In this document: one piece after another, positions 36,001 through 46,256 of the stretch
Layout: every line of letters begins with the position of its first letter
Numbering within the stretch: position 1 is the stretch's first letter
Source: Cornus controversa
Lineage: Eukaryota; Streptophyta; Magnoliopsida; Cornales; Cornaceae
DNA: 64,000 nucleotides
Direction of reading: 5' to 3'
Assembly: GCA_026545225.1 (NCBI GenBank)
Contig: CM048845.1
Coordinates: 105,148,033-105,212,032, forward strand
Position numbers and translations under genes: made by a program
Notes under the pieces: generated by a model
What the model was told of the DNA's origin: nothing
What the model saw: the letters and a program-made list of their open reading frames with translations, nothing else
Databases searched by the model: none

Positions 36001-39000
36001 ATGGAAGGCGGTGTGGCGCACTAAGGCTCCCTTGAAGGTGGCGTTTTTTGTTTGGACTGCAGCTTTGGGACAGATTTTGACGATTGACAAACTAAGGAGG
36101 AGACAGATTATCGCGAATTGTGCTGCATGTGCAAGAGGGATGAAGAATCGGTAAACTATCTCCTTCTACATTGCCCAGTGGCTCGGGATATTTGGGCTAT
36201 GCTCTTTGGCTTATTCAGGTCCAGTGGGTCATGCCTCTTTCACGATGCTTGGAGAGTCACGCCTTTGTGTTTATGGTGGTCTTTGTGGAGGGAGAGGAAT
36301 AGGAGATCCTTTGAGGCAGAGGAGGCTCCTATAGGGGTGCTTAAGTTCTCAATTCTTAGCTCTTTATTTTTTTTGGCTTCAGGGGAGAAATTGGAAATCG
36401 ATAGGGGAATTAGTAGATTTTGTAAATATGTTATGTTTAGGTGCCCTATTTGGTCCTTGTGTAGTTTTTATGAGTTGCGCTCCCCATTGAGTGCCTTTTA
36501 TAATACTTACCCAGAAAAAAAAAAAAAATTTGAAAGACCCATCTGGATATGCTGTATGTGTAGGTAGGTGTGTTTGTGTGAGAATTCAAAAAGACTTGTC
36601 TTTGTGGATGTGGCGTGAGAATTGAAGTTAAAAGATCCAGCTCTCTGCTGTGAGTGTGAGACAAATAGAGGGCTTAATGACGTGGGTTGAGGGAATTTTT
36701 TTTTCCTGAAACACTATCAATTCGAATTCAATTCTCAAGAGAGTGTAAATATGGATGATTGCGTATACACACAGAGGGCCAATGTTGGTGTTTGGATCAT
36801 TTTTAATGATGTCTCCTCTGCCCTGGCCAATCATTATCTGCTCTTTCTAAAAATCTACACAACAGCTAATTGTGATTCCTCGCACAAATTATCTAGCTTA
36901 AAAAAATTCCCATATTTGATTCATCTATTCAATCTTGTAAATGGTGATTATGAAGAGAACTTGAAGAGGACCTACCCATTGATCCGAATTTGCATGCAAG
37001 TGTGGTTTTGATAAGAGAAGAAATTTTAGAGAGAGAGATTGGTGAGTAGAAGAGAGGTAGAGATGAAGAATAGAAAGAAAAAGAGTGGATACAATTGTCC
37101 ACTAATAAAAGTGTTAATAAGACATTTTTGTTATTTCAAGTCATATTTTAGGGTTAAAAAGGTCTTTTTAGTCAATCAACAGGTAAACAGGTCATTCACA
37201 AGGTGTTAAATTACATACCTAACGGCTAGTTAAAGGGATTGGGTGGTAGTTACCAAGCGCCAAACCTGATGGGGTGCTTGTGTTGTGTAGGTTTTTGCAA
37301 AACTTAAAACCACATGTAATTAGGCTTTAGCTCAGGGAGTGTCAGTGTAATTTATCTTAAATTATATTTTATGCTCAATTGAATTCTTGAAAGTTAATTT
37401 TAACATTTACAACTGTTATGGCATTATTTCATTACATGTATATGGGACAAATTAATTTTTAGTAGCATATCGTGTTTGTTTTATCATTTTCCCTTTTCTG
37501 TGGGATATCCTTTTATTCCCAAGTGCATATTCAGTATAAAGGAATTTACAAGAAAGTAACGGGGTGGAGGTTTCCTCAGTGATGCTGAATGGACGAAAAC
37601 TACTAAAGACATGTTGGATTGAGTAAGGCTAAAACTAAGGTATGTTATTACTGAAAAATACTCACTGGACTCTTGCAAATGCTTCTGCTTCTTAGCAGTT
37701 AGCACTACTAGACATTCCAGACAAGACGCATTCAACTGATAGGTCAACTGCTTCCTTACTGAGAGCAGTAAATATCATTATGCACTTGTGTTCTCAATCA
37801 GCTCCTATACCTACTTTAAAAAAGAAAAATAGAAAAAACACCTATGCCTAATCGTCCCTGGTTTCGAAGGGAGCAATTATCAAGGTTGAGTCTTTTGATG
37901 TTTGTCAGGCGTGAACACATTCTAAGACTTATGACATGATGATGCATGGGACTATCTGTGCCTAGGGCTCCTTTTGAAGTCTTTCAGTGTGGAAGCCTGA
38001 GTTGAGACCCTTGTAATGACCTTTTTGATAGATGCCAGCCCTGAGCTAAAACTTAACGCTCAGTTGCTATTAGTTATTTCTTTTCCTTATTTTTTGTTCG
38101 TTTTTATTTTATCATATTTTTGTTGAAAATTGACCTATAGCAGCAATCACATCAACCTTCTATAATCAAGTGCTTGCAGTTCTTCCAAAACCACGAAATT
38201 GTGAACCCAAGGAGGAGGGTATAAGTGCAGGAGCAGCACAATTAGTACCTTCTCGGAAGACAATTTTAAATCTGGGATGCAAACTTGTAGTAAAGGAACC
38301 AATAAGCCTTATGTTTGAACTTGTGTACCTGCCAGTTGTATTAGCGTAGAAAATTCATTGCATCTTACGTATGTTTTAACTGTGTTCTTGACAAACTTGC
38401 CTTATGAGTTATGACTAATTTAGAATGTAACGATTAAACCTTTAGAACAGTAAACTGTCTTATTTCTTTTCTTACATGCATGTGCATGTTCATTTATACT
38501 GTAGATAGTCTTATTTTCTGTCCTCATTGAGACATGCACACGTGTAACATTCAAACCGATTCACACATAATTCATAATATTAACTGCACCTCTTTGCAGC
38601 AGGGGCCCTCCTGGAGATCTCTATGTCTACCTTGACATTGAAGAGATACCGGAGATCCAAAGAGATGGCATCAATCTGTGTTCGACAATTTCTGTTAATT
38701 ATCTAGATGCCATATTGGGGGCTGTTGTTGAGGTAAAATTTACTTTTTGATTATTGTTTGTATTGTTAAAATGATAATATGCATGCTTCTAAATGTTGGA
38801 CACACCGGTTTTCGTTCTGAACCATAATTATCAAAGGACTATACTAAAAAGTTTAATTAGATTTAACACTAAAATTGCAACTTCGATCGATCAAGGGATC
38901 AATCGAAGGTCACTAGAGTACTTTTGATTGATCAGAAATGGTTTTTATCGAGAGAAATCTGCGGGACAATAATTTCCAAATCTGATTCAAACCCTATTAA

Positions 39001-42000
39001 CACCATTTTTTTCCCTGCTTCCAAGGTCTATATAATGATCCCAAGTCTTCAGAAAACCTATGCTAAAAGGGAACACAAGTATATACAAGCATATAGAGCA
39101 TATATTATTTAGGAAAAAAAAAATATAGAGCATATATTGAGCATCATATATTTTTGTGAGGCAATTTATAGTGCATTCTAACAATCCAATTGCTAAACTT
39201 TTCTTTCATTCATCATTCATCATTCATCTAGATGCTGAGTGTTTATAAGTGTTGAAAACATACAATTCCTAGAGCTTCAAGGAGAACACCACATCAAGTT
39301 CCAAACAACAAACAATCAATCAATCAGAGAGATCAAAACACGGGTTGAAGAGTAGATCGTGTAGGAACCGAATTCGTTGGCTGTCAGCAATAGAGCTCGG
39401 GAGGGGTGTTTGATGTGAGTTTGGGTCAGAGATAACTAGGGGATTCTTGGGTTAGATTTTAGTCAACCTAGTTGTTAAAGGTTCAAGGCGTTAAGGCTTC
39501 TTGGAGCCTGAGGTGCAAGGTGAGACGTGGGCCAGACTGAAGCGAGGCGCAAATTGAAAATAAAATAAAATTTGTAACCAATAATACAAACTCGGCAGCA
39601 ACAGTTGCTCAATAGCCTCAAACTACTGATTAGCCAAAAACACGAGAACATAAAACCACAAAATGAAAATACATAATATCCCAATTTCAGAATTTTCAGT
39701 GTTTTTTGTGATATGCTTTAGCAGCTATTACATTCATTAAACTACAAAACATAAACAAATTAAGAGTTCATACAAAATTAAAAAAAGAAGAAAAAAGGGA
39801 GAGAGAAAAGAACAGAAAGACCATTAAAAAAAAGGTGAACAGAGAATAAAAAACAGAGCAATAAGGAGAAAAAAAAAGAAACAAAAATAGAGAAGAAGAT
39901 GTTGCCGGAGAAGAGCTCGACGTCCAGAAAGCCCAAATCACAGATTATCGTCCCACTGTGTAGTGACTTACAGAAAGCCCTAAATCAACTGATTGTATCG
40001 AATATATCGATCGACCCTTTTTATTTCTTTTACTGTTAGGAACTGTATTTCATGGTTATAGTCCACCGTAACACAAAAATACACCACATGCTAACAAGTA
40101 CGAAAAAAATTAATTGTTTTATATTAGGCGCGCTTGAGGCGCAACTTGCGCCTAATGCCTCAAATGCAAAGGCGCGAGCCTTATTGAAGGAACCTGACGT
40201 GGCCTTGGTTCATGCGCAACTATTGCGCCTTGAGGAGCCTTGAGCTTGAGGTGCGCCTGGGGCGTGCCTTTCACAACTATGGTTGTAAACCTTTCTTTTG
40301 CTAATGGATTTGATCTACCTAGACTACGTCCCATGGTTTTTTCCCGTTGGGCTTTACATGTAAAACCGATGTTTGTGTGTGTGGATGTTTTTATGCTTTA
40401 TATTTCTGCACTCTGCCTATTTCTACAATCTTATTGATTGATAATTAAATTTTAGTTAGTTGTGATGGTTGAGATTTAAAAATTGGTTAAAGTTCGTTAT
40501 TTAGTTTTCAAGATTTATTCACCCCCTCTCTCGCACTCTGATTGGATTACTCTTATTTTTCAAAAGTTTGTTATTTTATTTCCAATACTCTTTTTCCAAC
40601 TTTGTGCCTTTCCTATATATGTAATAAGTTGAAGCGTAACTCATGCGTTAGGCTCTCTCCAATTTCCATCTCAACTCCCCCTTTCCCCTTCTCAAGCCTC
40701 TGGCAGGACCTAGAGAGATGAACCCAAGAAATCCTCCATGGGGGAGACAACTAAAAAGTAAAAACAGGCTTACTGCAAGGTTCCTTCACTTATTGTGACT
40801 AGAGAGCTACTGGAAGAAACTTTTCTTTTTCTTTTATACCCCCACTTCTTTTTAAACTCATTATTTTTGTGCAGATTAAGTTTACCGACATTCAAAGCTC
40901 GAAAAACAGACCATCAAGTGCAGATCTCTTGCAATTTCCTCTGGCTATTCTGTGTACTAACTATCTGTTGTTTTTTTTCCCTTCATTTAAACAGGTTAAG
41001 ACTGTTGAAGGGTTTACTGATCTACAGGTCCCTCCAGGTACTCAACCTGGCGATGTGCTTGTCTTGGCGAAGAAAGGTGCACCAAAACTGAACAGACCAT
41101 CAATACGCGGTGACCACTTATTCACAATTCAAGTTACTATACCAAAACGTATCAGGTATGCCATTGTGCTAGTTATTTTATCTAATTATTCTTATGAATG
41201 CATTGCTTTATTATTTCTTTAACTAATCTAATGCAATTAATGACTCTTGGCTACTGCTTCTGTAGCTTGTGCATTTTATCTATATAATTTTGATCTTCAT
41301 ATTTCTTACTTTGTTTATTACATAATGTAATAAAACAGACCTCAAATGTAATAGATCTTACGAATGTGCTTCAGAAATAATTGTGCGGGTTGTGGTTTAG
41401 GTGATTCACATTTCAATTATAGTTCACATTGCAGTTGATTGTGTCCATTGTGTGTTTGATGGCCCTCATAACACTTGGGTGCTTCAGGTTTCAAGTTTGC
41501 AACAGTGACCTAATTTACATCATATATGATTGAATATTATGAGATTTAAATTTAATTATTAATTTGTAATACTTGTGCATGTACATTCTTTGTTTAACAG
41601 AATGGATTGATACAATCATCTGTTTGGAACTCCCCCCCTAAGGATGCTAATTTAAAAATAATAATAAGCTGCAAGACTTGAAGAAATCAAGAAACTTATA
41701 CCTGTGTTATCCTTTCTTAGTGGATAAGTTGAACCTGTCCCTATGATTTGTAAGCTGCAGTGCTTTGGAGGAACATACTTGGACTATTGGAAGTCCTGTA
41801 TGTTTTTCCAACTTCATTGGCATTTCAGCAGTTTACTTCACAAGCAAATGCTACTAATTGCTGATTCTAAAAATTCTTTCAGACACAGAATCTTTATCAG
41901 AAATTGTTCTGGACAATAATTTATTAGGGTGGAAGATGTATCTTGTAAGATCTTTCAGCTCTTCCTATGTAAAGTATCTTGATACATAAGTGGATGGCAG

Positions 42001-45000
42001 ATGACCTGCCATTTCATCTGTAAACACGTTACCCTGTTGAAACTTGATGCATGCTCTTTTTTCTTTTTGTAAGAAGCATTTTAGATCTGCTTGTTGTGAG
42101 CAGAGCGGCAGATCCTAAACTCAATTTATAGGTCTCCAAGCAGATCTTGAGCATGGATTTTAGCTTATCATACTCAACAAGATTGAGTTGAGAACTGAGC
42201 GAATGTGTGAGTGGCTTATTGTAGAATGGGTCATATTAATGGGCTCAACATGGCCTGATATGAGCTGCACCTGGGCACAGAGAAACTGAGCTATGGTCAA
42301 ATTTGAAGCTACTGTTATAAATAAAACCTCGCATTGAAAATCAACTAGGGGCCTCTTTTTATAAGTAAATTGTCTTGGGAATTGGGATATTATAGGTGTT
42401 GACACTTGACAACCAACTACTCTAAAAGCTCAAGCTATTAGAGAGGGTGTAACTTCAATATTTAAATCCTTCAAAACTCCCCCTCACGTGTAGCTTTCTT
42501 TTGGTCCAACACGTGTTTCAATTTTAATTATCAAGGTGATGGTGAGGTTTGAACTCGAGATTTTTTTGGCTCTGATACCATGTTAACAACCATCTACTCT
42601 AAAAGCTTAAGCTGTTAGAGAGGGTGCAACTAAAATATTTAAATCAACATTATTAAAATTTAATTATTGTTGGAGGATTTAAATATTTAAGTTGCACCCT
42701 CGCTAATAACTTAAGCTTTTAGAGTAGTTGGTTGTCAACATGGTATCAAAGCCAGGTATTAAAGCAGGGCCTGGGTTCAAACCTCACTGTCACCCTAATA
42801 ATTAAAATTAGCACGTGCTGGAGCATAAAGAAGGTCTCACGTGAGGGGGCGTATTGGAGGATTTAAATATTTAAGTTGGACCCTCTCTAATAGCTTAAGC
42901 TTTTACAGTAGATGGTTGTTAACAATAGGATCCTAGATTTTTGTTTAATTAGCAAATGTTTTCATTTAGGAATCAGGGAGGAAGACACTGTAGTAATGGG
43001 GAGTAAAGATTGTAGTCGCAGCATAGTTTTTTAAATGTGTTCTGGTACTAAAAGTTTATAGGCCAACTCGTATGTATCTGTTATCAAGTTACCATTGTTT
43101 GCTCCATACCTGAGTTCTGTTCATCCTTTCATAGGCATATTTAGCTTGTTAGGATTATGGCTTACCCACCGGTTAATTTAAGTCAGGCCTCTCATGATCA
43201 CCTTTATGTTGGTTTGGGTCTTTTTTTTGTTTGTTCTGTACTTTTTTGCTTAAGCACCGGACTTGTGTATTATTGTTGTTATTTGCATCTTTTTTGTTGT
43301 ATTTCTTGCATTGGTTTCTATTTGTTGCATTGAATGAATACGGGGATGTTGATATGATCTTTCCTAAATTTTCTATCTCTCTCTTAATTTTTTGGTATAT
43401 TGGTCTTCTCTAAAATTAAGATAACAGAACTCTTTTTTTTTTTTCATAAATGATAACAGAACTGTTGTCTCATACTTGTTATCGGAGTATTTGCTTTATT
43501 CAAAATTATTTATTGACTCTATTAGAACATGAAGCTACTCTGTCACTTTTGAATCTCTCTTGTATTCATATTGTAAAAATCTAGAGAACAAAAAATTTTC
43601 CTTAGATTTAATATTATCGTACCTGTTTATATTCGCAGTGCCAAAGAGCGCCAACTGCTTGAAGAACTTTCTTTTCTAAATAACACTCCCAGCAGCCGTT
43701 CACAAACTCGCCCTAAGGTTAAGCAAGCTAGTAAGTAGTTACTTTTATATTCTTGAATAATTTTCATTGAACTGAGTTATGGAAGCACTTTTTCTTTTTT
43801 ACATACAAAGAGGTCATTGCTTGGTGCAACGACAAAGGCTTCGAGTGTGAAGTCATGGATTGAAGTCTTGGAACAACAAACTTGTGCAAAGTAATGTAAA
43901 ATTTGGGTTTGGGTTTATCTCTACTCTTTTCCTTTCACTATCCTACTTGGGCTGGAATACATGGATATTCTTGCACAAGTGGTGCCATCTTTTTGTTTCT
44001 GTACAAGAATGGGAGAACTAGAGAACTTGAGTTTAATTTACCATTGCATTAAGTTTACATGTTGATGTAAAAATGAGAAGTAAATGTCATCACTCATCTT
44101 GCTTGCAGGGTGATTCTCTTGAAAAGTCTAATTTATCTACTCACTGGATTTTGCAACTTGAACAGTGAACATGATGTTTTGCTTATTTCAGCTCCTACAG
44201 AAAGTCAAACGGGTTCTGTTACAGAGAGAACTGATGAATCAGGAGAAAATGATGTATGGAAGAAGTTAAAAGATTTTGCTGGGTAATAGTTCTCCATTCT
44301 TTTACCTATAAATCTTTACTATTTAGTTTTGATCTTGAAAATGCAGTTAGGTTTGAACCTCCATTATAGCCATTAACTATTGTCTCTCTATCATAACTAG
44401 AGATTAACCTTTCACATGTTGATGCTAAACATTGGGTGTGTTAAAAAAAATGTTAAGCTGAACAAAAATATGTATACTTGAAGATATGAGACAGACTTTC
44501 TTTTAACTAATGACCCAGTGGCCTCCCCTAGGCAGAATTTTAGAAGATACGTTACTACATATTATTGGCTTATCTAGTGGCTTCTTATTATTATTTTGAT
44601 AAGTAGTGGCTTGTAATTATGCCCTATCAAGTTACTTTGCAGTTCTCAAATTGAGAGCAAATTGTAGAAATCATTTTAGATTTTTATCACATGCTTTTCA
44701 TACAGCAACATTCATGATGACTTTCACTTTATATCTAATCAGATGGCTTAGTCTAAGCAAAGAAGCTTGTGAGAGAAGTATTTTGTGTAAATAGATGATT
44801 GAAACCCTTCTATAGCTTGTTTTGGTTTATTATTAGGCAGAATGACATCCTGAATGAATTAACGAATATGCTAGCACATAGAACATTGCTTTAATGAATT
44901 AAATGTTAATTTGCAATATCTTAATGATGCATCTTTTGTATTATCATCTCTTTATTTATGTTTTCATTTCGTTTTCAAGAAATTCAAACAATTATGTTTT

Positions 45001-45128
45001 CATTGGGGATCCTTTTCTCATACGTTGCATTTACTCTTGTAAATTTATTCTGCATTGATCTAAAATCCTGTTGATATTGCAGGTCTGTTGCAAATGGAGC
45101 TCTAAAGTGGTTGAAAGACAACTTCTAG
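18061..45128 (+). CDS. Chloroplast type-A DnaJ/Hsp40 chaperone, 11 exons, 494 aa
   Basis: A co-chaperone that stimulates the ATPase of plastid Hsp70 and delivers unfolded clients. Exons: 18061-18369, 19642-19710, 21680-21772, 23831-23952, 25772-25967, 32359-32534, 38603-38732, 40995-41155, 43639-43730, 44192-44282, 45083-45128. All have GT-AG ends and continuous phase (1485 nt). Residues 1-75 form a Ser/Thr-rich chloroplast transit peptide. The J domain is ~77-141, with the HPD motif at 105-107. A short G/F-poor linker follows. The zinc finger (~224-288) has all four CxxCxGxG motifs: [32 protein letters not shown]. The client-binding C-terminal domain ends KWLKDNF. It closely resembles Arabidopsis At1g80030 (about 500 aa, from memory). 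The gene spans 27 kb because introns 5 and 6 exceed 6 kb and carry transposons. All key residues are present, so it looks functional. Confidence 0.93.
18370..19641 (+). other. DnaJ intron 1
   Basis: T-rich, non-coding, with a poly-T run at ~18722-18737. No element was recognised. Confidence 0.5.
19711..21679 (+). other. DnaJ intron 2
   Basis: Non-coding. The A-rich block at ~19800-20220 differs in composition from the surrounding T-rich intron and may be an unrecognised insertion, but I see no ends. Confidence 0.4.
21950..23060 (-). mobile_element. LINE-1 (L1) 3' fragment, DnaJ intron 3
   Basis: On the minus strand, pieces in several frames match the end of plant L1 ORF2 (zf-RVT region and tail): [17 protein letters not shown], then GGPSSY, FGVLWV and [18 protein letters not shown]-like stretches, and LRSRF near the end. 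It is 5'-truncated and multiply frameshifted, an old copy inserted antisense to the gene. Confidence 0.6.
23589..23757 (+). mobile_element. TRIM-like element, partial (5' LTR, PBS, internal)
   Basis: The 74-bp LTR at 23589-23662 starts TGTTGAAAGATTTATATATT and ends GTTTAACA. It is followed directly by TGGTATCAAAGCAG, a primer binding site for initiator tRNA-Met. About 90 bp of internal sequence is shared with the pair at 42397-42924. No 3' LTR is seen, so this is a broken fossil copy. Confidence 0.7.
24488..25225 (+). repeat. Tandem duplication (~140 bp) in DnaJ intron 4, second copy split by a solo LTR
   Basis: Copy 1 (~24488-24620) and copy 2 (~24630-24713 continuing at 25199-25225) share TGTTACTGTA, TTTGTAGACA.AAATGAAACA, GATTGC.TG.TG and CTTATATAATGTTTT. 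The LTR at 24714-25193 interrupts copy 2. Confidence 0.65.
24714..25193 (+). mobile_element. Solo LTR, 480 bp, TSD CAAAT
   Basis: Starts TGATGGGGAACGAG and ends CCTGCATCA (TG...CA), with the perfect 5-bp duplication CAAAT at 24709-24713 and 25194-25198. The body has a transcript-like CT-rich 3' part, as in Copia-type LTRs. No internal region remains, as expected after LTR-LTR recombination. Confidence 0.8.
27310..28774. mobile_element. MULE/foldback element, 1465 bp, 9-bp TSD, DnaJ intron 5
   Basis: A perfect 9-bp duplication, TTTAAAATA, lies at 27301-27309 and 28775-28783. The ends are GCGTAAAATACACTGACCTC on the left and, in inverse, GGGTAAAATACATTGACCTC on the right. The inverted arms extend over 300 bp each and share ACCCCCCTCCGTCCAAAATT and GTCTATTCTACCCTTAATAT. 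The left arm has an extra internal copy of the GACCTCCCCTGAGGTTTG block. The loop is GGT-rich and contains a hAT MITE. The 9-bp duplication and long TIRs point to the Mutator superfamily. Confidence 0.85.
27771..28301. mobile_element. hAT-type MITE, 531 bp, nested, with GATCCG satellite-like arms
   Basis: A perfect 8-bp duplication, GTTGTGGT, lies at 27763-27770 and 28302-28309. The TIRs are TAGGGGTGCAC and, in inverse, TAGGGGTGACC. Both arms are built from repeated GATCCG/CGGATC units, giving an almost palindromic element. It inserted in the loop of the MULE, so it is the younger of the two. Confidence 0.88.
28784..31045. other. DnaJ intron 5, middle part
   Basis: Non-coding, with short poly-A/T and CT tracts (30388-30402). 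Nothing with definable ends was found. Confidence 0.4.
30060..30081 (+). repeat. (AC)n microsatellite
   Basis: Eleven AC units in DnaJ intron 5. Confidence 0.85.
31046..31530 (-). mobile_element. LINE-1 ORF2 3' fragment, DnaJ intron 5
   Basis: A minus-strand open frame (31082-31459) contains [40 protein letters not shown] and [14 protein letters not shown]. This is the typical C-terminal zf-RVT tail of plant L1 ORF2. Upstream pieces (e.g. [12 protein letters not shown]) extend it to ~31530. It is a 5'-truncated copy antisense to DnaJ. Confidence 0.85.
32850..32935 (+). repeat. SINE-like fragment, DnaJ intron 6
   Basis: TTTTGCTTGGTGCAATGGTA resembles the 5' A-box end of the SINE at 43806. 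The rest diverges. Confidence 0.3.
33040..34760 (+). mobile_element. LINE-1 ORF2 3' part with poly-A tail, split by a TRIM
   Basis: Plus-strand pieces: [80 protein letters not shown]. This is the L1 ORF2 C-terminal region with zf-RVT Cys/His residues. After the TRIM insertion (33753-34583) the LINE tail resumes and ends in an A-rich stretch (~34740-34760). It is 5'-truncated and contains frameshifts. Confidence 0.85.
33753..34583 (+). mobile_element. TRIM/short non-autonomous LTR element, 831 bp, both LTRs, TSD TTAGT
   Basis: LTRs 33753-34076 and 34289-34583 start TGTTGGAGAATATATTATT and end TATCAACA. The PBS TGGTATCAGAGCA (tRNA-iMet) is at 34077-34089. The internal region of ~210 bp has repeated CTCGGATCTCCGGATCAACT-type units and a polypurine tract (GAGGGGGGG) just before the 3' LTR. 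A perfect 5-bp duplication, TTAGT, lies at 33748-33752 and 34584-34588. It has no coding capacity and looks structurally whole for a TRIM. Copia-like by its PBS. It inserted into the LINE. Confidence 0.88.
35060..35385 (-). mobile_element. LINE-1 3' end with internal 72-bp duplication
   Basis: On the minus strand it reads the L1 tail (GGGAGGAATTGTAAATCC, GGGGGAGATAGTTGACTTT). The block containing GAAGGACCAAATAGG and ATCTCCCCCATGGA is present twice at a 72-bp offset (35131-35202 and 35203-35274). Confidence 0.7.
35880..36525 (+). mobile_element. LINE-1 ORF2 3' fragment with poly-A
   Basis: The pieces [60 protein letters not shown] match the L1 ORF2 C-terminal zf-RVT tail. It ends in A14 at ~36511-36525. 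It is 5'-truncated and frameshifted. It resembles the copy at 33040 and is probably the same family. Confidence 0.85.
37357..38602 (+). other. DnaJ intron 6, 3' part
   Basis: Non-coding. No element with definable ends. Confidence 0.4.
38597..38602 (+). promoter_or_regulatory. NAGNAG tandem acceptor of DnaJ exon 7
   Basis: CAGCAG precedes GGGCCCTCC. Use of the second AG gives GPKGGPPGDL, the family form. Use of the first AG adds one Arg (GPKGRGPPGDL) in frame. Confidence 0.75.
38830..40560 (+). mobile_element. Possible Copia LTR remnant, interrupted by a TIR element
   Basis: Flanks of the TIR element at 39469-40279 read like a Copia-type LTR (GTAGGAACCGAATTCG, GATCTACCTAGACTACGTCC, ATTCACCCCCTCTCTCG). 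I could not match ends or a duplication. If real, it is an old fossil. Confidence 0.35.
39469..40279. mobile_element. Non-autonomous TIR DNA element (GGCGC-rich ends), 811 bp, DnaJ intron 7
   Basis: TIRs are TAGTTGTTAAAGG and, in inverse, TAGTTGTGAAAGG. Subterminal regions are packed with GGCGC/GCGCC motifs (GAAGCGAGGCGCAAATTG; GGCGCGCTTGAGGCGCAACT). The AT/AG-rich interior is non-coding. The ends resemble hAT-like elements, but the duplication is unresolved. Confidence 0.6.
42397..42924. mobile_element. Head-to-head inverted pair of ~255-bp TRIM-like elements, shared TSD ATAGG
   Basis: Left copy on minus: 3' LTR 42397-~42475, polypurine tract, internal, PBS 42568-42580 (TGGTATCAGAGCC in inverse), 5' LTR 42581-42649. 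An 18-bp spacer (42650-42667) follows. Right copy on plus: 5' LTR 42668-42740, PBS TGGTATCAAAGCC, internal with GTGAGGGGGCG polypurine tract, 3' LTR 42852-42924. LTRs are ~73 bp, TGTT...AACA. The whole unit is flanked by ATAGG at 42392-42396 and 42925-42929, while neither copy alone has matching flanks. It is non-coding. Both copies look structurally complete. Confidence 0.82.
43806..43930 (+). mobile_element. tRNA-derived SINE, DnaJ intron 9
   Basis: The A box lies in CTTGGTGCAACGACAAAGGC and the B box in CATGGATTGAAGTCTTGG (consensus GGTTCGAGTC). The 3' part has TTGGGTTTGGGTTTATCTC. Ends and duplication are not fixed. The arrangement is that of known plant SINE families. Confidence 0.6.
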
Positions 45129-46256
45129 TCCTTCAATCTCATGTCTACCTTTGTGTATCATACAAGCAATAGAGTTTTTGCCCCTCAATATGGCTGCAAA
45201 AGGATGATGCAGTTACTATTCTTAATTGAATCTTCTTGGCTTGTGCTGAAGAAATCGAATGGTAACCCAGTGGATATTCATTGATTCTTTTTTCATAATT
45301 GTAAATTCTAGCACTTGGCTTTATTGCAATAGATTCATCTCTTCCAAGTGTATTAATTTGTATGCCTTGAGCAGATTAGGAATCGCAACGGCTAGTTAAA
45401 ATAATGAATATATATTTGAATTTTGCAGAAGTTCAACGTGGTCCAATCATGTGCAGAGACATTTCTTGTTTACCTTTAAACTTTGATTGCTATGGACTAG
45501 AAATTTGGAGGATTAGAATATGTTCAAGTTACTGAACTAGAACGAGGGGCACTGATATTATATTTAAAACTCGCGATGAATAGGGATGCTGCCTTTTGGT
45601 GACTTCCCTTTTTAAGGCAAAAAGTAAAGGGCATTGAGACATAAAGAGACTTTTTGTTTCTCCAGAAAAGAGAGAACGAAAATTTATAACTCTTTCTGGG
45701 TAAAAAAAGACCATAACGGATTAAGGAAGGGGAGGAAACCCTCCCCTTAGCCCATAAACCCTATCACTCACAACAGACTATAGTTTTTATTCAACCAGAA
45801 ACAGAATAATACCCAGTTGATGAGAAAAGTTTGGTCTAAAGTTGCCCTAGTTATTTTAGATGTTCCTGGCAGTGAAACAAGGCTAGAAATACCACAGTAA
45901 TTTCAGACTCCCATAGCACAATTTGCTACCATATTGTTATAAGAATCCAGAGAAGTGTTCATAGAAAAAAATTGCTGGAAATTATCATCATCATAGTCAC
46001 ATATCCCAACAGCTGCAATAAAGTGACCATCCCAAGTGATTTTCATCCTTAAAAGGACTACCAACTAAGCTCTTTTAGAAAGTCATCAGTTGTAACATTA
46101 CTGCTTTATGCAAGTATGTAACATAATCCTTTATATATATATATATATATATATATCATTGGAACCACTTACATCTGCAGTATGGGTCTCAGTATTTATT
46201 TGCTCCCAGCAGTGCTATATATCTTGTGAAAGTGCAGTTCAAAAATTATCAGTCAT
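45129..46256. other. Convergent 3' flank between DnaJ and the small plastid gene
   Basis: Contains the DnaJ 3' UTR, a perfect-looking hairpin (AAGGGGAGG-AAA-CCCTCCCCTT, ~45727-45749) and a (TA)n run at ~46133-46156. No gene is seen. Confidence 0.45.

Larger units (their letters stand above)
34888..37356. mobile_element. MULE-like TIR element (2.5 kb), DnaJ intron 6, with LINE insertions
   Basis: The left end GGGTAAATCACAATGTAAGC is matched in inverse by the right end (GATAAATTACACTGACACTC). Further in, both share CCTAATTACATG(C/T)GGTTTTA. It contains an antisense LINE tail (35060-35385), a CT-rich tract (35400-35870), and a sense LINE tail (35880-36525). No transposase or clear duplication is seen. 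Confidence 0.5.

Noticed and set aside
36118-36567. 149-aa plus-strand open frame as a host gene
   Set aside because: L1 ORF2 tail with a poly-A end directly downstream.
45727-45749. Rho-independent terminator-like hairpin
   Set aside because: Plant nuclear context and no U-tract function expected; kept only as a hairpin note.
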